A stretch of DNA of 64,000 bases, taken from the NCBI GenBank assembly GCA_963721385.1, contig CAVRJB010000013.1, positions 992,001-1,056,000 of the forward strand, read 5' to 3'. Both the position numbers and the translations under genes were made by a program. This DNA comes from DAOMFB01 sp963721385. GTDB lineage: Bacteria; Acidobacteriota; Thermoanaerobaculia; UBA5066. The notes under the pieces were generated by a model, which saw only the letters and a list, made by a program, of their open reading frames with translations, did not search any database and was not told where the DNA came from. Position 1 is the stretch's first letter, and each line of letters starts with the position of its first letter. Shown here one piece after another: positions 25,497 to 32,987 of this stretch.

Positions 25497-26945
25497 TCAG
25501 CGCCCCCGAGGCGCCGCACGCGCGAGGAGCCAGCCTTCCAGCAGCTCGGGTCCCGACCCGCCTCCTCCCTTGACGCCCCGGTCGACCGCGGAGAGACCGG
25601 CAAGGGCTTCTGAGAGCTCCCCGAGCGTCCACTCGAGCGACGCGAGGTAGGACTTGTGGAGGAGGAAAGGATGCCCCTCGAGCGAGGGCGCGGGAAGTCC
25701 CGCCCTCGGCGCCTTGAGGGCCGGGAGGACGCGGTCGGCGAAGGTCCGGTAATCGGCCCGCCGCGAGCGCTCCGCGCCGAGGCTGCGCTCCTCGAGCGCC
25801 GCTTTCAACGCCAGCATCCGCCGAAGCTCGCCGGCGAGGAGGCCGAGGATCGGGAAGAACGCCGCGTCGCCGCGCGGCCCCTTGCGCGCGGGCGCGGCCT
25901 CTTCCTTCCCCCCCCACGGCCGGAAGGCGGTGAACTCGCCTCCCGCGAGGAGTCGCTCCAGGATCCGGATTCCTTCGACCGGCTTTTTCTGCGCGACCGC
26001 CTCGACGAAGTCGGAGCCGTAGGCCTTTTCCTGGTGGTCGACCTGGCGGAAGGCGTCCTCCGCGGTGATGCGCTTGCCCGCGGTGATGTCGATCAACCGG
26101 TCGAGATCCAGGAGGAAGAGGCGCGCCGAGAGGCGCCCGCGCTCCGTCAGGACGTCGAAGACCTCGGGTTCGACGAGGGCGTTCCGGTCGAGGGCCCTCT
26201 CGACGCCGAGCGCGACGAGCCGCGCGCGCTTCCCCTCGTCCCCCGCCGCGGAGAGATCCGCCGACGGCCCGATTCGTCGGAGGGCGGCGGTGGCGCCGTG
26301 CTCGGCGTCCGGAGAGACCGCGAAGACGAGGAGCGAGTTGTCGCCGGGGGCGGCCTGCTCGACGTACGCCACGAGCCGCCCGGCCGCGGTCTCGGCCGCC
26401 TCGCCCGACCCGGACGGCAGCGCGAGGAGCTCCTCCAGCTCCCGGGCGCGCTCGCTTCGCCGCACCCTCCCGGCCAGCCTCCGCGCCGCCTCCGCGGGGC
26501 TCTCCGACGTCTCGATCCCCGCCGCCGAAGCGAGCGCGTGGGCGCGGCGCGCCGCCCGGAGGAGCGCGGCGGACGGGGGCGCGGCGCCTTCGGGGCGCGC
26601 CTCGGCCGCCTCGTCGAGAACGCCGTCGAGCTCTTCGGCAGAGAGCTTGCCCTTCCTCAAGACCTCCGTGGCGTCCAGCGTCACGAGCCGGTTCGTCGAG
26701 AAGAGCGCGAACGTGGCGGCGTCGGCCACGGCCTCCTTCACGCTGTCGCCGGAGCCGTCGTACGGCGCCACCTCTCCCTCGCCGAAGGCGGCCGAGAAGC
26801 GGGCCGTCGCGCGGCGAACCCCCTCCGCGACGATCCAATCGTCGTCTCCGGAGACGAAGAGCGCGGGCGGCAGCGGCGCCTGCCCGAGCGCGGCCAGGAC
26901 CGGCGAGAGCGCCCCGAACGGGTCGGGCTTCCCGCGACTGCTCAC
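25497..26945 (-). CDS. holA: DNA polymerase III subunit delta
   Basis: The delta subunit opens the beta sliding clamp in the clamp-loader complex. At 482 residues it is longer than the usual 330-350 because of insertions in the first domain (Ala/Glu-rich, about residues 100-200). Family features: PPALFVSGDDDWIVAEGVRR at the N-terminus, NSLLVFAVSP in domain I, the domain II VFDVLTERGRLSARLFLLDLDRL region, VDHQEKAYGSDFVEAV, and the domain III LLAGELRRML and SLEWTLGELSEALAGLSAVDRGVKGG helices. It starts at GTG 26945, 9 nt after the dksA-like stop. Confidence 0.85.
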   Translation of the reverse strand: MSSRGKPDPFGALSPVLAALGQAPLPPALFVSGDDDWIVAEGVRRATARFSAAFGEGEVAPYDGSGDSVKEAVADAATFALFSTNRLVTLDATEVLRKGKLSAEELDGVLDEAAEARPEGAAPPSAALLRAARRAHALASAAGIETSESPAEAARRLAGRVRRSERARELEELLALPSGSGEAAETAAGRLVAYVEQAAPGDNSLLVFAVSPDAEHGATAALRRIGPSADLSAAGDEGKRARLVALGVERALDRNALVEPEVFDVLTERGRLSARLFLLDLDRLIDITAGKRITAEDAFRQVDHQEKAYGSDFVEAVAQKKPVEGIRILERLLAGGEFTAFRPWGGKEEAAPARKGPRGDAAFFPILGLLAGELRRMLALKAALEERSLGAERSRRADYRTFADRVLPALKAPRAGLPAPSLEGHPFLLHKSYLASLEWTLGELSEALAGLSAVDRGVKGGGGSGPELLEGWLLARAAPRGR

Positions 26946-26954
26946 GGCCGCAGC

Positions 26955-27344
26955 CTAAATAAGGCCTTTGTCCTGGAGCTCCTGGCAGTCGAGGCAGTGA
27001 CGGGCCCAGGGTACGGCCTCGATCCTCTTCTCCTGGACCAGCTGGCTGCAATGGACGCACGTGCCGTACGTTTGCGCGTCCAGCCGCTCGAGGGCCTGGT
27101 CGATCAGGATGAGAACCCGGCGGTCCGCCTCCGAAAGCGAGTAGGCGAACTCTTTCGTGTACGCGGACGTGGCGCGGTCCACCATGTCCTGCGCCGACTC
27201 GTCGACCGTTTCGTCCGTCACCTCGCGGTTCTTCGCGAGGTCCTTGAGGAGCTCGTCTTTCTTCGCCAGGAGCCGCTTCCGGATCTTCTCGAGTCCGTCC
27301 TTCTTGAAAGCGGTCTTGGCGGCTGCGGCGCTCTTAACGGCCAT
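26955..27344 (-). CDS. TraR/DksA family zinc finger protein
   Basis: A 129-residue DksA-like transcription factor. The N-terminal coiled coil (residues about 15-85) carries the DxxDxA tip (D53, D56, A58 in DMVDRAT) that enters the RNA polymerase secondary channel. The zinc finger has four cysteines: C96 and C99 (CVHC), C117 and C120 (CLDC). These support a genuine role in modulating initiation with ppGpp (family knowledge). The ATG follows GGGAGATG. It lies between rlmH and holA in the ribosome-assembly operon, which fits growth-rate control. Confidence 0.9.
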   Translation of the reverse strand: MAVKSAAAAKTAFKKDGLEKIRKRLLAKKDELLKDLAKNREVTDETVDESAQDMVDRATSAYTKEFAYSLSEADRRVLILIDQALERLDAQTYGTCVHCSQLVQEKRIEAVPWARHCLDCQELQDKGLI

Positions 27345-27361
27345 GTGGTGTCATCTCCCGG

Positions 27362-27832
27362 TCACTTGGAATACGCGACGCCTTTCAGCGTCGCGACCGC
27401 CCGGTATACCTGCTCGGCGAGCACGAGACGCGCCAGCTGATGCGGCAGGGTCATCCGGGAGAGCGGGAGGATAGCACGCGCCCGGGGGCGCAAGTCCGGG
27501 TCGAGGCCGAAGGCGCCCCCGACCAGGAACGCCACCGACGAAGGGGACTGGTCCATCCATCTGCGCAGCTCCTGGGCGAACTCCTCGCTCGTCCGCTCCC
27601 GGCCGCCGGCGTCGCAGAGGACGGCGAGGTCACGGGGCTTCAGCGCGGCGAGGAGCCGCTCCCCTTCGGCTTTCCTGATCCGCGCGGCGTCCGGCTTCGC
27701 TCCCGGCCTCTCCTCCCGGACGATCACGATCTCCGCCGGAACGAACCGGCTCGTCCGCTCCACGTAGCGTGCGACGCCGCGGGCGTACTCGGCGTCGTCA
27801 CTCTTGCCGACGAAGAGGAGCCGGATCTTCAC
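27362..27832 (-). CDS. rlmH: 23S rRNA pseudouridine(1915)-N3 methyltransferase
   Basis: A 156-residue SPOUT-class methyltransferase that modifies pseudouridine 1915 in helix 69 of 23S rRNA. Family features: KIRLLFVGK at the N-terminus, LAVLCDAGGRERTSEEFA, VAFLVGGAFGLDP (SAM knot) and RMTLPHQLARLVLAEQVYRA at the end. The GTG at 27832 gives standard length and overlaps the stop of the sigma-54 activator gene by 4 nt. In most genomes rsfS directly precedes rlmH; here a regulator is inserted between them. Confidence 0.95.
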   Translation of the reverse strand: MKIRLLFVGKSDDAEYARGVARYVERTSRFVPAEIVIVREERPGAKPDAARIRKAEGERLLAALKPRDLAVLCDAGGRERTSEEFAQELRRWMDQSPSSVAFLVGGAFGLDPDLRPRARAILPLSRMTLPHQLARLVLAEQVYRAVATLKGVAYSK

Positions 27833-28770
27833 GCCGTCCCGCGCCGTCTTTCGTAAAGCGTCTTCCGCGCGATCCCGAGGCGGCGCGCCGCCTCGGCCAC
27901 GTTGCCTCCCGCCTCCTCGAGGACGAGGTCGATATAGGCGTCCGTCAGCCGCCGGAGGCTCCAGCCGGACCGTACGGCCTCCCCGAGCAGCGCCTCCGGA
28001 TCGCCGGCACCGAGCCGGAGATGATCCGAGTCGATGGCGCCGGCGCCGGCCGCGCGCGCTTCGAGTGTCGCGCGCCGGACGACGTTCTCCAGCTCCCTCC
28101 AGTTCCCCCGCCACGAGTGGCCCCGGAGCGACGTTTCGGCCCCCCGCGTGAACGCGTCGGGACCTCCCGCCGCACGCGCGACCCCCCGGGCCGCTGGAAG
28201 CAGGTCCTCGGCGCGCTCGGCCAGGGTCGGGAGCTTCACGGTGACGACGGCGAGGCGGTAGAAGAGGTCCTCCCGGAATTCCCCGGTCCTGACTCGCCGG
28301 GGGAGGTCCGGCGCCGCCGACGCGACAAGGCGCGCCCGGATCGGCAGCGGCCGCGTGCCGCCCACGCGCCGGACGATCCGCTCGTCCACGGCGCGGAGGA
28401 GCTTTCCCTGCGCGCGCGAAGAAATCACGTCGATCCGGTCGAGATAGATGGTCCCGGCGCCCCCGCCCTCGAGGAGGCCGGGCTTCCCTGCGACGGCCCC
28501 CGTAAAAGCGCCCCGCTCGTGCCCGAACAACTCGCTCTCGAAGAGGTCGTCCGACACGGCGGCGAGGTCGATTCGGACGAACGGCTCGGCGCTTCGCGGC
28601 GAGCGCTCGTGGAGGAGCCGCGCCAGCCGGTCCTTGCCGGTTCCCGGCGCCCCGAGGATCAGGACGGTCGCGTCCGCGTCGAGGCTGCGGCCGAGGCGCT
28701 CCAGCTGCCGCTTCAGCCCGCGGTGCCGCGTCGCGAAGAGGGGGACCTCGGCGCGGCGTCGTCCGGCCAT
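27829..28770 (-). CDS. Sigma-54 activator-like AAA+ protein with altered Walker B
   Basis: A 313-residue bacterial enhancer-binding protein that starts directly with the AAA+ domain, without a sensory domain. Walker A GAPGTGKD (40-47), the sigma-54-contacting GAFTGA loop (87-92) and arginine fingers in FREDLFYRL (R166, R172) are present. The C-terminus is a Fis-type helix-turn-helix (GNVAEAARRLGIARKTLYERR). Odd points: Walker B reads YLDRID, with the catalytic Glu after Asp111 replaced by Arg112, and sensor I reads VASAA instead of AATN. ATP hydrolysis may be weak or absent. It lies 5 nt after rsfS and overlaps rlmH, so it is made with the ribosome-assembly operon. Confidence 0.85.
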   Translation of the reverse strand: MAGRRRAEVPLFATRHRGLKRQLERLGRSLDADATVLILGAPGTGKDRLARLLHERSPRSAEPFVRIDLAAVSDDLFESELFGHERGAFTGAVAGKPGLLEGGGAGTIYLDRIDVISSRAQGKLLRAVDERIVRRVGGTRPLPIRARLVASAAPDLPRRVRTGEFREDLFYRLAVVTVKLPTLAERAEDLLPAARGVARAAGGPDAFTRGAETSLRGHSWRGNWRELENVVRRATLEARAAGAGAIDSDHLRLGAGDPEALLGEAVRSGWSLRRLTDAYIDLVLEEAGGNVAEAARRLGIARKTLYERRRGTA

Positions 28771-28775
28771 GGGCC

Positions 28776-29105
28776 CTAGCTGAAGTGGGGAGTCAGGTCC
28801 GGCGCGTCGCCCCAGAGGCGCTCCAGGCCGTAGAAGCGGCGCGCGACGTCGTGGAAGACGTGGAAGACGACGTCGCCGTAGTCGAGGAGGATCCACGTGC
28901 CCGCTTGGTAGCCCTCGACCGAGAGCGGCCGCCGCCCCTCGGTCTTGAGGGCCGCCTCCACGGCATCGGCGAGCGCCTGCGACTGGCGGTCGCTCGTCGC
29001 CGTCGCGAGGACGAAGTAGTCCGACATCGCCGTGAGGCCGACCAGGTTCAGGACGACGAGCTTTTCGGCCTTCTTGTCGAGGAGCGCCGCAACCCCCTTC
29101 TTCAC
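28776..29105 (-). CDS. rsfS: Ribosomal silencing factor RsfS
   Basis: RsfS binds L14 and blocks subunit joining under starvation. From the GTG at 29105 the protein has 109 residues with the whole family core: KKAEKLVVLNLVGLTAMSDYFVLATATSDRQ, then YQAGTWILLDYGDVVFHVFH and RRFYGLERLWGDAP. The frame stays open upstream through a Pro/Ala-rich stretch and a DDLISETVRRAAV segment back to nadD, but contains no ATG, GTG or TTG there, so an N-terminal extension would need a CTG start overlapping the nadD stop at 29279. The order obgE-nadD-rsfS is widely conserved. Confidence 0.88.
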   Translation of the reverse strand: MKKGVAALLDKKAEKLVVLNLVGLTAMSDYFVLATATSDRQSQALADAVEAALKTEGRRPLSVEGYQAGTWILLDYGDVVFHVFHDVARRFYGLERLWGDAPDLTPHFS

Positions 29106-29275
29106 CTGCGCCGTCAGCCGGACGTCGGCCTCGGCGTCGGGGACACGCGGGCGCGGAGAGGCCGGAGAGGTGGCGGGCGATGGCGGAGCCGGCGGCGCGC
29201 CCGTGCGGACGGCCGCTCGGCGGACGGTCTCGGAGATCAGGTCGTCGACCGCGCCGACGTCCGGTACGGGGTGGG

Positions 29276-29953
29276 TCAGGGGTCCCGGTACAGGCGGTGC
29301 CGCCGGACGTACGCCGCGACGCTCGGGAGGAGGCTTCCTCTGAGATCCTCTCCCGCGGGAATGGCGCGCCTTAGCCACGTGGACGAAATTGTAACCGGCG
29401 CGTTGCCTCCCCAGAAAAGCGATTTCTCCTCCGGCGCGTCGTCGAGGAGCGCTCCGGGCGACGCGAGCCGCGCCCGCATCTCCGGGCCGAGCGCCTCGGA
29501 AGTCCGCGCCCAGTCGAACGGCTCCCGATGGACGACCGCGAAGCGGTGGCTCTGGACGATCTCGCGCCAGGCCCGCCACGTCTCGAAGGAGACGAGCGCG
29601 TCAGAGCCGAGAACGAGGACGATCTCGGCATCCGGGTGGAGCGCGCGCATCTGCCGGAGCGTCTCCACCGTGTACGTCGTCCCGCCGCGCGCCACCTCGA
29701 AGTCCGAAAGCCGGAAGCGCGAGTACGGCTCGAGCGCGAGCGCGAGCATCGCGAACCGGTGGTGCGACGGCGCGGACGGGCCCGACGGCTTGTGCGGCGG
29801 ACAGTTGGCGGGCACATAGACGATCTCGGAGAGCCCGAGCCGGGCGCGCGTCTCCTCGACCGGCGCGAGGTGGCCGGCGTGGACCGGGTCGAACGAGCCG
29901 CCGTAGACCCCGATCTTCGGAAGGAGCGGGCGGGCGTCGGAGGCGTCGTTCAC
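29276..29953 (-). CDS. nadD: Nicotinate-nucleotide adenylyltransferase
   Basis: NadD adenylylates nicotinate mononucleotide to deamido-NAD, a core NAD-biosynthesis step. The 225-residue protein has the nucleotidyltransferase signature GGSFDPVHAGHL, then PANCPPHKP, LGSDALVSFETW and the ISSTWLRRAI motif (family ISST/S-x-R). GTG start at 29953 overlaps the obgE stop (GTGA). A short Ser/Pro tail before the stop is normal. It sits between obgE and rsfS as in many bacteria. Confidence 0.96.
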   Translation of the reverse strand: MNDASDARPLLPKIGVYGGSFDPVHAGHLAPVEETRARLGLSEIVYVPANCPPHKPSGPSAPSHHRFAMLALALEPYSRFRLSDFEVARGGTTYTVETLRQMRALHPDAEIVLVLGSDALVSFETWRAWREIVQSHRFAVVHREPFDWARTSEALGPEMRARLASPGALLDDAPEEKSLFWGGNAPVTISSTWLRRAIPAGEDLRGSLLPSVAAYVRRHRLYRDP

Positions 29954-30963
29954 GCGGCGATTTCCTCGAGGCGGACGCCGAGATGCGTGACCAGCGGCTC
30001 GAGCCCCTGGTGCGCCGCGGCGGAGATCGCGAAGAATCTCCGGCCCCGCCGCTGCGCCGCCGCCTTCACGGCCGTGAGCTGCGCGGGCGTCGCGATCTCG
30101 CGTTTCGTCGCCACGAGCACCCGTTCGCGCGCGGCGAGCTTCGGGTCGAACGCGGCCAGCTCGGCCTCGATCGTGCCGACCGCCTTCTCGGCGGCGGCCT
30201 TGGGGTCGTCCGCGTCGAGGGACGAAGCGTCGACGAGGTGGCAGAGGAGGCGCGATCGCTCGACGTGCTTCAGGAACCGGATTCCGAGACCGTGCCCCTC
30301 GTGCGCCCCCTCGATGAGGCCTGGGATGTCGGCGGCGACGAACGTCCGGAAGCGGCCCCACGAGACGACGCCGAGGTTCGGGACGAGCGTCGTGAACGGG
30401 TAGTCGGCGATCTTCGGGCGCGCAGCGGAGATCGCGGCGATCAGCGTCGACTTCCCGGCGTTCGGGAGGCCGACGATCGCGACGTCGGCGAGGAGCTTCA
30501 GCGTCAGGACGAGGTCGAGCGCTTCCCCCTTCGTCCCGGGGTCCGCGCGGCGTGGCGTCCGGTTCGTGGAGGTCGCGAAGCGGGCGTTGCCGCGCCCGCC
30601 GCGCCCCCCCTTCGCGACGACGAGGCTCTGCCGCGCTTCGGTGAGGTCCCCGAGCGTCTCGCCGGAGCCGGCGTCGACGACGAGCGTCCCGACGGGGACG
30701 GTCACGTCGAGCGCCTTGCCGTTCGCCCCGTGCCAGTTCGACCCCTTGCCGTGGCCACCGCGTCCGGCGGCGAAGCGCTTCGTGAAGCGGAAGGGATAGA
30801 GCGTGTTCAGATTCGGGTCGGCGGTGAGCGTCACCGAGCCGCCGTCCCCGCCGTCGCCTCCCGAAGGGCCCCCCCTCGGCACGAACTTCTCCCGCCGGAA
30901 CGCGACGCAACCATTCCCCCCGTCGCCGCCGGCGACGTGGATTCGGGCTTCGTCGATGAACAT
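29950..30963 (-). CDS. obgE: GTPase Obg (CgtA)
   Basis: An essential ribosome-assembly GTPase of 337 residues. The N-terminal Obg fold has the glycine-rich GGDGGNGCVAFRREKFVPRGG and GRGGHGKG loops. The G domain has G1 GLPNAGKST, G3 DIPGLIEGAHEG, G4 ATKREI (NKxD replaced by TKRE) and G5 FAISAA. The altered G4 is notable: most Obg proteins have NKxD, which sets guanine specificity. No C-terminal OCT domain is present. The ATG has no strong Shine-Dalgarno. Upstream lie strong hairpins separating it from rpmA. Confidence 0.94.
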   Translation of the reverse strand: MFIDEARIHVAGGDGGNGCVAFRREKFVPRGGPSGGDGGDGGSVTLTADPNLNTLYPFRFTKRFAAGRGGHGKGSNWHGANGKALDVTVPVGTLVVDAGSGETLGDLTEARQSLVVAKGGRGGRGNARFATSTNRTPRRADPGTKGEALDLVLTLKLLADVAIVGLPNAGKSTLIAAISAARPKIADYPFTTLVPNLGVVSWGRFRTFVAADIPGLIEGAHEGHGLGIRFLKHVERSRLLCHLVDASSLDADDPKAAAEKAVGTIEAELAAFDPKLAARERVLVATKREIATPAQLTAVKAAAQRRGRRFFAISAAAHQGLEPLVTHLGVRLEEIAA

Positions 30964-30987
30964 GGTTGTCGGTTCCGATCGGAGCGT

Positions 30988-31035
30988 GCGCGCCGGCGGC
31001 GCGCGCCCGGAGGCCGGGGGGTCGAGACCCCCCGG
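30988..31035. terminator. Tandem GC hairpins between rpmA and obgE
   Basis: Two perfect inverted repeats: GCGCGCC/GGCGCGC (30988-31004, 3-nt loop) and CCGGGGGGTC/GACCCCCCGG (31014-31035, 2-nt loop). They follow the rpmA stop (minus strand) and precede obgE. No T-run is seen. They may be an attenuator or RNA-processing site that separates abundant ribosomal-protein mRNA from obgE. Confidence 0.45.
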
Positions 31036-31038
31036 GAA

Positions 31039-31299
31039 CTACACTGAAGCCGGGGTGATGCTGACGAACCGCCCGAGGCGGCCCTTGTCGTGGAAGTTCA
31101 CGACGCCGGTCACCTTGGCGAACAGGCTGTCGTCCTTCGCGCGCCCGACGTTCGCTCCGGCCTTGAGTGGCGTGCCCCGCTGACGGACGAGGATCGACCC
31201 GCCGGAAACGAGCTGCCCGGCGAATCGCTTGACCCCGAGGCGCTGGCTGTTGCTGTCCCGCCCGTTCCGGGAGGAACCCTGCCCTTTCTTGTGTGCCAT
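31039..31299 (-). CDS. rpmA: 50S ribosomal protein L27
   Basis: An 86-residue protein identical in layout to L27, whose N-terminal tail reaches the peptidyl-transferase centre. MAHKKGQGSSRNGRDSNSQR and LVRQRGTPLKAGANVG are diagnostic. There is no Firmicutes-type cleavable leader: the protein starts directly MAHKKG. GGAGGAAT-type Shine-Dalgarno precedes the ATG. It follows rplU by 21 nt, the universal L21-L27 pair. Confidence 0.98.
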   Translation of the reverse strand: MAHKKGQGSSRNGRDSNSQRLGVKRFAGQLVSGGSILVRQRGTPLKAGANVGRAKDDSLFAKVTGVVNFHDKGRLGRFVSITPASV

Positions 31300-31320
31300 G
31301 ACGATTCCTCCGCGGCCGGA

Positions 31321-31641
31321 TCAGGCCGTGATGCTGGCGATGCGGACCTCGACGAGGTTCTGCCGGTGGCCCTGCGAGCGCTGGTAGCCCTTCCGCCGCT
31401 TCTTCTTGTAGATGAGGACCTTCGGAGCCCGCATCTCCCGGACGACGACGCCCTTGACCGACGCGCCGGCGACGACCGGCGTTCCGAGGTGGAGGCCGTC
31501 TTCCCTGCCGATCGCAAGGACGTCCGGAAGCGTCACCTCGGCGCCCTTGGCGAGGGGCTCTTTCGTCAGGCGCTCGATGCGTACCACGTCGCCTTCGGCG
31601 ACGCGGACCTGCTTGCCCCCCGTTCGGATCACTGCGTACAT
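31321..31641 (-). CDS. rplU: 50S ribosomal protein L21
   Basis: A 106-residue protein with L21 features: MYAVIRTGGKQVRVAEGD at the start and KKRRKGYQRSQGHRQ, the rRNA-binding basic loop, near the end. It is the first gene of the ribosome-assembly operon read leftward: rplU, rpmA, obgE, nadD, rsfS, activator, rlmH, dksA-like, holA. An AGGAGAAGGC Shine-Dalgarno is close to the ATG. Confidence 0.98.
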   Translation of the reverse strand: MYAVIRTGGKQVRVAEGDVVRIERLTKEPLAKGAEVTLPDVLAIGREDGLHLGTPVVAGASVKGVVVREMRAPKVLIYKKKRRKGYQRSQGHRQNLVEVRIASITA

Positions 31642-31659
31642 GCCTTCTCCTGAAACCCC

Positions 31660-31673
31660 GACCTCAAAAGGTC
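31660..31673 (-). other. Short hairpin in the rplU leader
   Basis: GACCT CAAA AGGTC forms a 5-bp stem with a 4-nt loop about 20 nt upstream of the rplU ATG. It may be part of an L21 leader or chance; there is not enough sequence similarity to name a known leader class. Confidence 0.25.
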
Positions 31674-31731
31674 AAAAGGGCCGGTAAAAGTACCAGAGGG
31701 TTCCGCCCCTGTCAAAGCCGTGAAAGCAGGG

Positions 31732-32181
31732 TCAGGACTCGCTCACGTCGTCGGAGAGCTCGTTCCTGTCCGGCTGGCCGGTCGTCTTCGGGAAGTGCGC
31801 CGCGAGGGCCCCCCCGACCCTACCGACGGCGGCGACGATCCCCTCGGTGAACTTCCCCTCGGCGAAGAGGGCTGCCGCCGCGTCCCGTGCCTCCAGCCAG
31901 AAGCCGTCGCCCACCCGTTCGTGGATCGCGAGGTCTCCGACGACGGCGAAGGCCCTCTCCTCCGGCGCGATAAAGATGAGGCAGCCCGTCCGGTTCACCG
32001 TGCGGGTCATCCCGAGCCGGACAAACGTCTTCTCGGCCTCGGCGCGGGCGTCCGCCACCCGGCCGTGCAGCAGGTGGACGCGGATCTCCCCGAAGCCCCT
32101 CTCCTCGGCCCGGCGGATCGCCTCGACGATCGCCGGCCGGTCGAGGCCCTCGAAGAAGTCCCGCGCGCTCACCTTCGCCAT
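31732..32181 (-). CDS. TPM domain protein (cytoplasmic-type)
   Basis: A 149-residue protein of the TPM phosphatase/Psb32-like fold: EAIRRAEERGFGEIRVHLLHG, then MTRTVNRTGCLIFIAPEERAFAVVGDLAIHERVGDGFW, and a final helical part EGKFTEGIVAAVGRVGGALAAHFP. It lacks a signal peptide, unlike its upstream neighbour. The ATG at 32181 is preceded by GAGGTG. It lies 7 nt after the secreted TPM gene, and the two plus LemA form an operon-like block. The molecular role of TPM proteins outside photosystem repair is uncertain. Confidence 0.82.
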   Translation of the reverse strand: MAKVSARDFFEGLDRPAIVEAIRRAEERGFGEIRVHLLHGRVADARAEAEKTFVRLGMTRTVNRTGCLIFIAPEERAFAVVGDLAIHERVGDGFWLEARDAAAALFAEGKFTEGIVAAVGRVGGALAAHFPKTTGQPDRNELSDDVSES

Positions 32182-32188
32182 CGTCACC

Positions 32189-32920
32189 TCACCAGCGTCC
32201 GCTCGCGCCGCCGCCGCCGAACGACCCGCCTCCACCTGACCAGCCGCCCCCCCCGCCGCCACCGAAACCGCCCCCGAAGCCGCCCCCGCCGAACCCGCCC
32301 CCCCCGATGTACCAGTACTTCCGGCGGCTCCCTCCGAAGAGGATCGGCAGAACGACGAAGAAGAGGAGGAGGAGGACCCAGAGCGGAATCCCCTCGTCCC
32401 GCCGGCTTCGCGCCGGCGTCCGGCCCGTTCCCTTGTACTCCCCCTTCGTCGCGGCGATCGCCCCGTCTACGGCGGCGCGGACGCCCCCGTCCCAGTCCCC
32501 GTTCCGGAACCTCGGAATCGCCTCGTTCTGGAGGATTCTCCCCGCGAGGGCGTCGGGAAGCGCCCCCTCGAGGCCGTAGCCGACCTCGAAGCGGGCCGCG
32601 CGCGAATCGGGAAAGACGAAGAGGACGAGGCCGTTGTTCCTTTCCTTTTGTCCGGCGCGCCAGGCGCGGGCGACGGCAATGGTCCACTCCTCGAGCTCCG
32701 CCCCCTCGGGGAGCTTCCGGTCGGTGTAGACGAGGAACTGGCTCGACGTGGCGGCCTCGAAGGCGGACAGCTTCTCCTCGAGGGCGCGGGCCGTGTCGGT
32801 CGGCAGAATGCCTGCGTGGTCGGTGACGTGGCGCGTCGGCGCCGGCGGGATCGCCGGCCCGGCCGCCGCGAGCGGGGCCAGGAGGAGGCAGGCGAGGAGC
32901 CCGGAGAAGACGCGGTTCAT
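32189..32920 (-). CDS. Secreted TPM domain protein with Gly-rich tail
   Basis: A 243-residue membrane-anchored protein: signal peptide (MNRVFSGLLACLLLAPLAAA), TPM domain (VTDHAGILPTDTARALEEKL, SSQFLVYTDRKLP, NNGLVLFVFPDSRAARFEVGYGLEG), a hydrophobic helix (LWVLLLLFFVVLPILF) and a Gly/Ser/Phe repeat tail. This is the YgcG-type architecture commonly paired with LemA. The periplasmic TPM domain is expected outside the membrane and the glycine-rich tail inside. The ATG at 32920 gives the signal peptide; a longer frame upstream has no such start. Confidence 0.9.
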   Translation of the reverse strand: MNRVFSGLLACLLLAPLAAAGPAIPPAPTRHVTDHAGILPTDTARALEEKLSAFEAATSSQFLVYTDRKLPEGAELEEWTIAVARAWRAGQKERNNGLVLFVFPDSRAARFEVGYGLEGALPDALAGRILQNEAIPRFRNGDWDGGVRAAVDGAIAATKGEYKGTGRTPARSRRDEGIPLWVLLLLFFVVLPILFGGSRRKYWYIGGGGFGGGGFGGGFGGGGGGGWSGGGGSFGGGGASGRW

Positions 32921-32987
32921 CGACGGGCTGGCGCGGGAGTGGCGCCGGGGGCCGGGGGCAGCGCCGGCGGCCGGGGCCGGCCGCCCC

